DNA of 64,000 nucleotides from Amoebidium appalachense (taxonomy: Eukaryota; Ichthyosporea), in NCBI GenBank assembly GCA_963693365.1, contig CAVNZM010000017.1, forward strand, positions 1,178,001 through 1,242,000, written 5' to 3'. Each line of letters begins with the position of its first letter. The first letter of the stretch is position 1. The position numbers were made by a program, and so were the translations under genes. Below the pieces are notes generated by a model. It did no database searches. It worked only from the letters and a program-made list of their open reading frames with translations, and was not told the DNA's origin. Shown here piece by piece: positions 41,151-52,411 of the stretch.

Positions 41151-42023
41151 TGAAAACACCACAGACACACACAACAACAAAACACGGAACGATCGGAGCA
41201 GTGTACACAACAGACATCAATGTTTAGACACGACTGAACTGAATTTATTCTGATCTTCGAATAAATACCTGAAATTCCTCTAAGTCCAATCCATACATGA
41301 TTTCCGACCAGTCGGAAATCAGATCCATCTCTAATAGAAACCAATCACTAAGAACCAATTGCTTTCAGAGAGATCCGGTACGCGGAGGCGTACACGATAG
41401 GACACAGACACTAGTTAGGATCAACTCGTGTCATCATCAAGGAAGTTCTAACCTATGACATACTGCAAAGACTCAGACATATCACACTTAACCTTGATGA
41501 TTGGTTAAAGCCCGGCAACACATGAAAACTAAAGTGAATTAATGAAGTCTAAACACACATGCTATTCTAAGTGTAGCCTAAGTGTGTTACCGTCCAATGA
41601 ACACGTATTAAGTAACACAAATCTACCTAACATATATTAGTAGAAAAGAAATACGATTATACACATGAAGACAAGGAGAGAAAGAAAAGAAAATAAGGAA
41701 GGAGAAAGAGGAAGGAAAAGAGAGCACAGATCCACAAACAAGATAGTAATAGCATAACTATAACCAGAGATATTTATGTACACACGAACATGTACACGTC
41801 TCTCCCTGAGTGGGTGGATCCGTGTACACACATATAAATATTCTAATCGATATTACAATACACGATTAAAGCCGATACAACACGATTACAAGTATACAAG
41901 CATATCGGAGATCGATGCTACACTTTACATAATAGGAGTGTGGCATTTACACTAAGCATATGAACTGAAACATAACACAAACTGAGAAGATCTTACCATA
42001 TGTAAATACTACGTATTACAACA
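41150..42023 (-). repeat. Copia C1 5' LTR, lacking 51 bp
   Basis: 874 bp in minus orientation, starting GTGAAAAC where the full LTR has 51 more bases, ending CGTATTACAACA, and followed by the target duplication CTAAG. Confidence 0.85.
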
Positions 42024-42028
42024 CTAAG

Positions 42029-42695
42029 TGTACACACACGAAAAGGAACGAACGTGTACAGAAAAACGGTAAAGTTTATTAAGACCAGGCTCCGACGGGC
42101 AAACTTAGATCCGTACGGATTGAGTCTAAGTTACGACTGAGGCCATCAAGGCCGTGCCCTACAAGATCATCATCACCTGGCCCCCTACGATGCCACATTC
42201 CATTAACATTCCGATCTACTTTTATCGTGCGCCTGCACGAGCTAAGTCGATCTACTCAACTAATATATTTATCCAAGTCTCACCCCTCACCCTCCCCCTA
42301 GTGGCACCGCAGAGTCTAAATCTACATTTCATACTATCCTCCCCCCCCCTCCCTCCCCCCCTTTCCTCTACATCTAAATATATAAATACGTTTGGCAACA
42401 TATACTATCAAACCTTGCCAATCCTTACAAAAGGGCTTCTGCCCGAACAATGACATTCCTAAGTCCTCCTACGATCTATCCTACACACTAATTAGAATTC
42501 TATTGGACGGCTGTCCCGGCTGACGTGGTCCAATGCCCTGCGCCGGCAGAGGCAAGATGCACGCAGCTGTACAGCTATCTTGAGGCCCCGGACTTGATCT
42601 TGATGATCTGTGGACCCGGGCCACCCCCCCCCCCCCCCCCCCCGATCTCGATCGTAGACTTAGGCTAATCTGCTGAGACGCATTAGTATATGTCA
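42029..42695 (-). repeat. Element B 5' LTR, remaining 667 bp
   Basis: Continues the LTR cut at 29479. Differs from the 3' LTR copy in a few bases only (for example GAGACGC versus GAGACGG near the end). Confidence 0.88.
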
Positions 42696-45600
42696 CGGGT
42701 GCCAAATTTTTCACCTGCCTTGATGCACGCAGCGGATACTGGCAAACACTCATTGCTCCTGAGGACCGCAAGTACACTGCATTCAGCACACCTGAAGGGC
42801 ATTTCCAATTTGTGGCCATGCCTTTTGGACTCACCAACGCCCCCGCTTTCTACCAACGGCTCATGAATATCGTGCTGCACGGCCTCACGTGGAAATGTGC
42901 CGCTGTGTACTTAGATGATATCATCATATACAGCAAAACCTTCGACGAACACATGGAACACATCAAGCTAGTGTTCGACCGCCTTGCTACCAACGGTGTA
43001 CGCCTTAACCTTGAGAAGTGTGCATGGGCACTTTCCCAGGTCGTGTACCTGGGCCACCTAGTTTCTGGCTATGGCGTGCGAGCCGATCCACAAAAACTCA
43101 CAGCAGTGAAAACCTGGCCCACACCGACTTCTGTGAAAGATATCCAAACATTCATTGGCTTTGTCAACCACTATCGCCGCCTCATACCACACTTATCACA
43201 AACCGCTGCCCCTATCCGTGCCCTGATGATTAAAGGCACAGCATGGACTTGGACACCAGAATGCGCCACAGCGTTTGAAGCACTCAAACAAGCACTCGTG
43301 TCAGACCCGATTGTTGCTCACCCGAACTTCGATCTACCCTTCTATATCGCGTGTGACGGTTGCACCCGCGGTATCGGTGCTGTGCTATATCAGATACACG
43401 ACGATGGCATGGAGCACCCTATTGCCTACACAAGCCGCGCTTTGCACGGAGCAGAAAAGAACTATGCCCCCACGGAGCTTGAGTGCCTTGCGGTTCTACA
43501 TGCAATTCGGCAATTTCGCCCGTACGTATACGGCCAACGCTTCACTGTCATCACTGACCACAACGCTCTGCGTTACCTCATGACAAAAGAGGAGCCAGCT
43601 GGCCGCCTTGCACGCTGGGCACTGCAGCTGACAGACTACGATTTTGACATTGTACACCGACCAGGCCGCCTGCACGTTGTACCTGATGCGCTGTCACGCC
43701 AACCTCATTACCCACCTGCGGTACCCATCAACCCCCCAATCCCTCCTCAGCCCCTCCTGCAACACACCACACCCATCCCACCTGGCCCTCAGCAATCGGT
43801 GATTGCTGCAACCCAACCGGCACCTCCATCCTCCCCGACCATACCACCCGCACCACCAAACTCGCCCGTTCTCCCTCGAGCACCGAGGCCACCCGAGGAT
43901 GTGATTTGGCCGGAACCAGATCTCCCCGACGCAACCCCAACCGCTGATCCTGATCTTGTACCGACTGCCACACGCTCTCATTATGACCCACCGGTTCACC
44001 CGACACGAGGACATATTATTGCCGCTATCATACCCTCTTACGCTATCATCGACCCCACCGCACTTAAGGAAGCACAACAGCTTGATCCGGAGATTAAGCC
44101 AATTATCGACTACCTTGTACATGATATCCTGCCACTGGATAACGAGCAATTAGCCCGGCGGCTAGTGCTTGAACGCGACCAATATGTGTACGAGAATGAA
44201 ACACTTTACAAAATCAACATCCCCACCCGCCCTGGCTATAAGAACAAAATTCAATTCCGCATTGTGATACCAAAAGGTTTCAAAAAGCAGGCCCTGCAGG
44301 CATGCCACGACGATGTCTTTGGTGGTCACTTAGGCTTTTCAAAAACCTACCAGAAGTTGTGTGAACGCTTCTATTGGCCAAGTATGTACGCTGATGCCAA
44401 ACACTATGTCGCGTCCTGCAACACCTGCCACAGCGCCAGACGGCCGCGTGTAAACCCTCATGCCCCCTTTCAGTCACGCCTGCCCGCTCAACCTTTTGAG
44501 GAGATATCCATAGACCTCCTCATTCCCGCCATAGCCTCCTTCAACGGTAACAAATACATTCTCGTTGTGATTGATAATTTGACATGCTACGCGGAAGCAT
44601 GTGCACTCCCCTCAAAAGCCGCCGATGTTATTGCCCGGTGCCTCATTGACAACGTGTTCTGCCGCTATGGTTTTCCGAAGCGCATACTTTGCGACGCCGA
44701 GAGGATTCTCACAGGCGAGGTTATGACTGATGTCTGCCGTATTCTGAATATTGACCGAATTGTGCTGCCCCCATATCACCATGCATCTAACGGCCTGGTA
44801 GAAAAGCTAAACAGGGACATTATCGATATTCTGAAGATGTATGTGTCCTCACATCAGGCTGACTGGGATATATACCTACCCACTTCCCTCTTTGCTCTGC
44901 GCACATCACTTAATGCCAGCCGTGGTAACACACCCGCGTTCCTCCTTTATGGCTTCGATCCCCGCCTACCCACGGATCTCCCCTTTCACCATCCTGACGC
45001 TGAACGCCTTACCGAGCAAACATACATGGAGCAAATGCTAACCAACTTGCAATACGCTCGGGCGCAAGCACAAGAGACCTTGCGTGAAAGCCGTGCGAAA
45101 CAAAAAGAGCATGCTGACCGCACACGCACAAAACCACCCCGTCTCTACACGCCCGGCACACGCGTATGGGTGTTCACCCCAACCACAAAGCAATATCGCT
45201 CAGGGAAGCTCACGCACCACTGGCAAGGTCCATACCGTGTCGGCCGCGTCTGGCCCGGTACCACCCATGCATACCAACTGATGACTCCTTGAGGTAAAGC
45301 AACGGCCTACCCGGTACACCACGATCGCCTCAAACCGTACATCGATCGCCCCTCCCGCCCGTTAGACGATACCTTGCCGGCCGAGCCTTCCATTCCCAGG
45401 CAAGCTGACCCAGATGCCGCCCCACATGTGCACCAAGCGCAGGCCGAAGCTGTGCGCATTGAAGCCGCCGCGTATGCTCAACCCCTTGACGAGGCCGATC
45501 TACCGGAAGACACACAATTCCGCCCTGCCACCCCTCCACCTATGCCTCCACCCCCGCCTCCGCCCTCATCCCCAACCCGCACGCCGCCACCTACCCCGCC

Positions 45601-45820
45601 CCGTACACGAAAGCGACACCACCGGACCGAGAGATCACCATCACCGCCTCCCGCCCCGCCACCACCATCCTGGCAGGCACCCGACGGCCACATAAATGCG
45701 CCATACCAATTCACCTGGCTTGCACCAGGTAGAGCCCGAGCCCCCAATGGTGACCACTACTACCTCCACAAAGACAGACACACCGGCCAGTCGATCTGGC
45801 TACTACAAAAGTACCAGTGA
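42696..45820 (+). CDS. Element A pol fragment: reverse transcriptase, RNase H, integrase, Pro-rich tail
   Basis: Begins inside RT motif A (TCLDARSGYWQ) at the element B junction, so the N terminus is missing. Then AMPFGLTNAPAFYQRLMN, AAVYLDDIIIYSKTF (YLDD), YLGHLVSGYGVRADPQK, RNase H IACDGCTRGIGAVLY and ITDHNALRYL, and a Pro-rich linker. Integrase follows with HHCC (GGHLGFSKTYQKL..CNTCHSARRP), Asp in ISIDLLIPAI, Asp in RILCDAERI, Glu in NGLVEKLNR, and the GPYRVGRV module. An in-frame TGA at 45290-45292 interrupts the frame, which continues in phase to 45820 with a long Pro-rich tail and a C-terminal WW-like motif (45716-45799). Standard Ty3/gypsy order; no chromodomain. Confidence 0.88.
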
Positions 45821-45901
45821 CCGCCTGGACTAAGTTAACTTACCACAAAACTGATACCTCGTGACCGGATGCCGCTGAGTAAGGTAAAACACACACACAC
45901 G

Positions 45902-45980
<79 letters not shown>

Positions 45981-46415
45981 CACGCACACTGCCACACACA
46001 CGCACACAGGCACACACACTGGCACATACCGCACACCACATGCACCCGCACTCTTGACGCATGCACTCAGTCGCACGTGCCCTTTAGATCTAGACTTAGT
46101 GTGTGTATAGCCGCAGCAAAAAAATGTATATTTAAAATGGCATGTAATGTATATGATGGGCCATTATAGGGCGTCCCCTGCTGTGCAGTGTCCTATATTG
46201 GAAATGGCTGATGGATTTTGGGACTTTGCCACAGCCACGCGCGACACTTCCCATCGGTGTCTCTTAGCAACCCGCTGGCCGGGCGATAGCTTTCTCACCT
46301 CTCTGCTTACCTTTTCTTTTCGTTGTCTCTAGGTAGCTCTGCCTACTGTTTTTGCTTTTGCTTACCCTTGTCTCTTCTGCATGAGCTCGGGGCGAGCTCA
46401 CCGCCGCCCGGGGGA
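45821..46415 (+). repeat. Element A 3' untranslated region with (CA)n
   Basis: A (CA)n run at 45886-45977 follows the pol stop; the rest is unique and leads to a purine-rich CCCGGGGGA before the LTR. Confidence 0.65.
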
Positions 46416-46679
46416 TGTATGAGCGAGATATCCCTTGGATAGTCGGGCCTATAGACCCCCCTCTCTGATAGACCCCCCTGGCATGCCCCTAGCCTGCCGC
46501 ACGCATCATGCCAGCTCAGTCTCTCGCTGGCGCTCTCTCGTTCAGGTCTGATTCTTTCTTGTTGCCACGTGTCGTAGCTCTCCCACGCGTCCGACAATAC
46601 AGGCTCACCCACGTTATCACGAGGTCAGTGTCTCTTTGCCTGTCTTGTCTCCTTTCCGTGCCTGGAGCACGTTGACACA
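46416..46679 (+). repeat. Element A 3' LTR
   Basis: 264 bp; one mismatch to the 5' LTR seen by eye (GGCGCTC versus GGCTCTC). Followed by the duplication ATAG. Confidence 0.9.
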
Positions 46680-47355
46680 ATAGATGTACTCACTCGCGAC
46701 TATTGGTGAGTCATCTTATTGTGCTGGAGTGCGAATTAAAAGTGTGCTTCTTTTAGACCGATTAACTGGTCTTTTTGGGTTGGCGGTTTGATGCGCATCT
46801 CGCCAATTAGAAAATGTAAATGTCATTCGGGTCCGACCCGACCCGGATCCCATAAATAAACCCTCTTTAAATGGACTCGAATGGGTATGTTGCCACAGTT
46901 AAGGGCTTTGGGAAACTTTGAACGGTTAAATTCTGTATCATAAAACAGTTTTTCAGTGTATAAAAATGTTGTGGGATGTAAAAATGAGCCTGTGGAATAT
47001 TTTGCTGGTGATGTATAAATGCCGGATTAAATGCTAGAAAACGGTATGATGACGGGGGCTCGGCCTTGGCTAAGAACCTAATGATTTTGCGGTGCACATT
47101 CAGGTAGCAAGTTTGCACGTGTTTTCTTTGAGCTATTTAGCACGTGTCGTAGTCCTGCATATTGCTTTGGGGAATCCAAGTCATCCGTGCACCCTTTTGT
47201 TTTGTCTTTTAATCCTTTTGTTTCAACAGTTTTCAAAATAAATGTTTAAATATGAGACTCGTAAAAAACAAATCCTTATCGACGTTTCGTTTTATTACAC
47301 CACTGTCTCTGGGTGAGTGCTTGCTACAGAAAAGAGCGGCTCACGTTGAATAACA

Positions 47356-47414
47356 ACTTTACATACTTAACATACTTTACATACTTTACATAACTTACAT
47401 TACTTTACATACAT
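47356..47414. repeat. Short tandem repeat (ACTTTACATA)n
   Basis: Five to six imperfect 9-11-bp units of ACTTTACATA. Confidence 0.7.
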
Positions 47415-47610
47415 GTTAGAACGGCAGAATCTTTGCACCCTTTTGCCTAACAGTATTATACTATCAAAGTGCTTCGTTAATGAATCGCCCATACATGTAC
47501 AAAACAAGAGAACGTTAGAGATCCCCCCCCCCCCCCCTCTCCCCCCCTCCTCCTCCCCCCCGGCCCCCCCCCTCCTGGGGGGGGGGGGGGCGCCTTTCTC
47601 CCTCCCTCCC

Positions 47611-47645
<35 letters not shown>

Positions 47646-48684
47646 ATCACCCACCCCACCCCACCCCATCCCCCCATATCCGGCCCTTCTTTGCCTCAGG
47701 GGTAGCGTTCCCTATCGTCGAATCCATTCAGGAAATGCAAACAGATTCTTTTTATGGAACCACAGACTTAGAGCGAAATTTTTTTTGTAAAAAAACCAAA
47801 GAGAAAAACAAACCAAGCGCACACACACGGGTGCGCACAGACACGCACACACCCACTCACACACACAGCAGAGCAGATATTTGTTCAATTGATTAGGCAC
47901 GCACGGACACATGTACACATGCACGAGCCACATAATGTTTTGGTTTTCAGATCCCAACCATTAAAACACACACACACGTTAGAAATTCATGCTATTAGAT
48001 CTCAACATACTATTCATGTACGGAGAATGAATGTTTCGTTTTGGTAGGGGTGGGAGAGGGGACAGGAGGAGAGGGGTGCCTCCGGTTTTAATTTAAGTGG
48101 GGCCTACTGTGCATAACGATTTAATTTTTTTAAAAAATTATTTTTATTTAAATATAACGGAACCCGATGGTTGCACACGCGTGGAATAAATCAAGCTATC
48201 CGACATTTTTGGTGGTAGTTGGTGTAAACTTGGTGTTCGTTCACTTTTTTTTTCGCTTCTCGTTTCGTATGCTCTTTTTTTTTTTTTTTTTTCCCCTGCT
48301 CCCGCATATTTTCTTTCGTTCTTCCCCTCAAAATGTTTCTGTATTTTCTTTTTGACGGTCTGAGAAAGGGAGAGGAGTGAGGGGTAAGCGGGGAAAGGAA
48401 AAGGGGAGGAGGCGCGGGGGGAGAGGGGGGGGGGGGGGGGGGGGGATGGGGGGGATTCGGTGAGGTTGTATCAACTAGCTTTGGGAATATTTTTCCTGAC
48501 CCATATCAAAGCAATAGGATGTGATAAAGTTTTGAGCTTGAGCCCCCCCTCCCCCCCCCCCCCCCCCCCCCCCCCCACCGCCGCCGAAAACATTTATAGT
48601 TTGAGAAAGGGAATCAACCAAACGGCAAAAATAAATACCGTGTTTCCACATCCCCCCCCCCCCCCCCCCCTCTCCCACCCAACC

Positions 48685-48724
<40 letters not shown>

Positions 48725-49358
48725 CTCCTCCGCCTCCCCACACAACCTTCTCCCCCCTTCTCTCTCTCCTCCCCCCCCCTCCCCCCCATCCTTCTCCCCC
48801 CCCACCCCCCCTTTCGGAACCACGTGCATTAAGCTCATTAATTCATCAGACACACCACATGTGGGGTGGAGAGTTGCTACTCTTCAGTGACGCAAGATGG
48901 AGTGGTTTTCGGGTTTGGGGGGGGGGGAGGAAGGGTGAACGATGGTTCTGGGCTAATATGGGGAGGAGGAGTCCGAAGCTTTCGAGATACATCATGGGTT
49001 TGGTTTAATATTAGGCATGCACCAATGAATGTGACTGAGCCCCCCCCCCCCCCCCCCCCGGCCTCCCCCCCCCCCCCCCCCACCACCACCACCAATATAA
49101 AACTACGGATTTTAATGGGAAGCGATCCCCCCCCCCCTCTTCCTCCCCCCCCCCCCCCCCCCCATTCCCGCTCTTCTTTTCCCCCTTTTGTTTCCCCACC
49201 TTTCCTTTTCCCCTTAGTTTCTTTTTCAGAGCTTTCGCTTTTCTTCGTTTTTGTCTTCTCTTTTCCAATCGGGCTTGGACTTCGTCAATTGTTCTTTTGT
49301 ATTTGGTGGGTGGACGGGGCCTTATTTTTTATTTTTTATTTTTTATTTTTTTTTTTAT

Positions 49359-49389
<31 letters not shown>

Positions 49390-49465
49390 GGGGTTTGGGG
49401 GGTGGGGGGGGGGGGGGGGGGGGGGGAGGGGAAAGGGGGGGTAATCTGTGTGAGTGTGTGCATGC

Positions 49466-49560
49466 GGGCATACGTGCATGCGTGTGCGCGCGTTTACGCG
49501 CACGGGCATACGTGCATGCGTGTGCGCGCGTTTACGCGCACGGGCATGTGCGTGCGTGCC
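49466..49560. repeat. 38-bp tandem repeat with internal hairpin
   Basis: Two exact 38-bp units (49466 and 49504) and a partial third at 49542. Each unit holds GTGCGCG..CGCGCAC arms. Confidence 0.75.
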
Positions 49561-49940
49561 TGCCTGCGTAAGTCACGGCGTTGTGCGGGGATGTGCGTGT
49601 GCGTTCGCGCATGTGTGCGTTGTTGTCGAGCGTGTGTACATGCCTGATTAATTGTTCGGGTGCCCCAGTCAATTCGACGTGAATAGAATAAGTGTGAAGT
49701 GTATGCCACAGGATGTTCTTTAAATGTTTGTGGGTTGTGTTAAAACAAAAACTCGAAAGTTTACTGTTTAGTGTGATCGAAGGACTCATGCAGGCAAAGT
49801 TTAACTGCAGGGGATACATCAATAGATAACGGTCTGTATGTACGAGATGTTAGGTTGAAAAAAGAGACCTACCTCCGCAAACGTTGTACCTCCATGCTCT
49901 GAAAATGTATTGACATATGTAAAAAGAAAGAAACCTACAG

Positions 49941-50024
49941 AGCATATATGCCCACCTCAATCACGCCCTTGTGCAGATGATTGAAGACGGCCACCGCGTG
50001 GATGAAAGGATTATCATAAAGTAA
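49941..50024 (+). CDS. Candidate terminal exon of an unrecognised gene
   Basis: After an acceptor-like AAACCTACAG, 27 codons read SIYAHLNHALVQMIEDGHRV then DERIIIK and stop. Composition is protein-like and unlike nearby repeats. Upstream exons were not found: a possible partner at about 49871-49912 ends at a weak GTATTG donor. The family is not recognised; it could be chance. Confidence 0.3.
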   Translation, partial: SIYAHLNHALVQMIEDGHRVDERIIIK

Positions 50025-51203
<1,179 letters not shown>

Positions 51204-51226
51204 CGGGGAACACCCCCATCCATGTC

Positions 51227-52411
51227 ATGGCACATGCCTATAATCGTTTCAGAACCTCTTTCAAAGTTCCATCTACACCCATCACACATGTGCGACCATT
51301 AAAACGTCCAGCAGATACACCTACCACAGATGCACAACCAGAAAAACATCGCCTTAGACTAAGCGCAACACCTATTTACAATACACTACCCATTCAGAAT
51401 AACACCACACCACTCCGTAGAAACACAATAACAACCATGCCGAAACTTTCGGTTGATACAGTACTGGCAGAACTTGCCCTCGTTAAGAAACAGCTAAATG
51501 AGCTGTTACCACTCAAGAACATGATAGAAAAACTCCAAACAGAAAATACCCAACTCAAGCTCACCATTGATTCACTCACAGCCCAGCTAAACATTAGTGG
51601 ATCGCAAAACCCCAAAACTCATGAGCAAACATCTCGCGACGGAGACATTTCCACCCCAACACAAAACAACACAGGACCGGAAGCACAGCTCCCGGCAGAG
51701 TTCCTAGAATATGCGAACTCTCGTAAAACACCCGAGCTCCGCCAAATTGCCAAGGAAACATATGCCAGCATTCTTGCAGGCAACGAGTACCGCCGCAACT
51801 CCCCTCCCAAACCGCCGGCTAAGGGGAACACCCAAGCAAACGGTAACATCAACATCCCACCCAAATACGAGAGGGTGTATTTCAAAGTCAAGCACGGCAG
51901 ACGCCCACACAGGGCCATGTGGTCCATCTTCAAGGCTCTCGGCTTCCGGTGCTCTCGCATCCTTTGTCTGTCCTTCATTGGATACGATGTGCTGGAAGTA
52001 GCAGTACGGGGCGACTATAACCGTGCGTTCATCCGTGACGCGACAAAGGGGTGTGGAAGCTTCTTCACCCACCTCCCAAGCTACGACCCATGCGCGCCGG
52101 AAAACATTCAGAAAGCAGACAAAGAACGTAAAGTGTCTGCTAAGAATGCGTGCGCCACACGTTGTCGTGTACGCATCAGCAAGGCAAAAGAGTTCCTCGC
52201 AAAGTTGGAAAACGATGCTACGAGCGTGATAGACACGGACACGAAGGAACCAATGTTTTCTGGTGAGAAACTGCTCGAGCGCAAACGCCGATGCGAGATG
52301 GAAATCGAGCTCTTCTGCGAACTGTTCGCGCTGGCGGAAGGTCGTGCATACGACCCCGTAAGCGACAAGTGGGAACCAACCCCACAGGTGTCGGACCAAA
52401 CCGATGCCTAA
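51227..52411 (+). CDS. LINE ORF1 protein, coiled-coil RNA-binding candidate
   Basis: 394 residues from ATG at 51227. A second in-frame ATG at 51437 begins just before a Leu-rich coiled coil (about residues 74-122: VLAELALVKKQLNELL and KLQTENTQLKLTIDSLTAQL). A Pro/Asn-rich linker follows, then a basic region from about residue 213 (YERVYFKVKHGRRPHRAMW..) with beta-alpha alternation that could be an RRM-like fold. No CCHC knuckle is present. By position and layout it is the ORF1 nucleic-acid chaperone of a LINE, which usually trimerises through its coiled coil. Its stop TAA overlaps the ORF2 start in ATGCCTAA, suggesting ORF2 is translated by termination-reinitiation. Confidence 0.78.
   Translation: MAHAYNRFRTSFKVPSTPITHVRPLKRPADTPTTDAQPEKHRLRLSATPIYNTLPIQNNTTPLRRNTITTMPKLSVDTVLAELALVKKQLNELLPLKNMIEKLQTENTQLKLTIDSLTAQLNISGSQNPKTHEQTSRDGDISTPTQNNTGPEAQLPAEFLEYANSRKTPELRQIAKETYASILAGNEYRRNSPPKPPAKGNTQANGNINIPPKYERVYFKVKHGRRPHRAMWSIFKALGFRCSRILCLSFIGYDVLEVAVRGDYNRAFIRDATKGCGSFFTHLPSYDPCAPENIQKADKERKVSAKNACATRCRVRISKAKEFLAKLENDATSVIDTDTKEPMFSGEKLLERKRRCEMEIELFCELFALAEGRAYDPVSDKWEPTPQVSDQTDA

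Larger units (their letters stand above)
29480..42023 (-). mobile_element. Ty1/copia element C1 containing an inverted 7.2-kb insertion
   Basis: C1 is inserted in the right LTR of B with a 5-bp duplication CTAAG (29475-29479 and 42024-42028). Its 3' LTR is 29480-30406, its pol is on the minus strand to 33936, and its 5' LTR remainder is 41150-42023. In place of about 1.38 kb of C1 (LTR end, leader, gag start) there is a block 33937-41150 in the opposite orientation. Confidence 0.85.
21797..42695 (-). mobile_element. Chromovirus (Ty3/gypsy) retrotransposon B, itself interrupted by copia elements
   Basis: The left LTR (3' LTR on the minus strand) is 21797-22510, 714 bp. The right LTR is split into 29433-29479 and 42029-42695, which also sum to 714 bp. 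LTR ends read TGACATATAC..GATACGACA on the minus strand. The interior encodes, on the minus strand, gag with RGG repeats and a CCHC knuckle, protease, RT-RNase H and integrase with a chromodomain. No target duplication flanks it in element A (CAATG left, CGGGT right). Confidence 0.88.
19871..46679 (+). mobile_element. Ty3/gypsy retrotransposon A, interrupted by nested elements B and C
   Basis: 264-bp LTRs (19871-20134 and 46416-46679, TGTATGAG..GACACA, one mismatch seen) are flanked by a 4-bp duplication ATAG (19867-19870, 46680-46683). A PBS (TGGTAGCAGAAAAGG at 20135) resembles an initiator-tRNA-Met site. The N-terminal gag remains at 21424-21796; pol resumes at 42696 within reverse transcriptase motif A. 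Gag C terminus, protease and the RT N terminus are missing. The 20.9 kb between is element B with its own insertions. Confidence 0.88.
46684..49940. other. Intergenic low-complexity region
   Basis: 46684-47350 is unique with no gene. A tandem ACTTTACATA-type repeat spans 47356-47414. 47520-47650 has poly-C/G tracts and 48400-48830 and 49040-49165 have C/G tracts with unique islands. 49320-49435 has T-rich then G-rich runs, and a 38-bp tandem repeat lies at 49466-49560. Short islands such as 47700-47780 are open in two frames but give no coherent gene model. Confidence 0.45.

Noticed and set aside
47700-47790. Possible exon after a CCTTCTTTGCCTCAG acceptor
   Set aside because: Two frames are open and equally protein-like, no good donor follows, and no partner exon was found.
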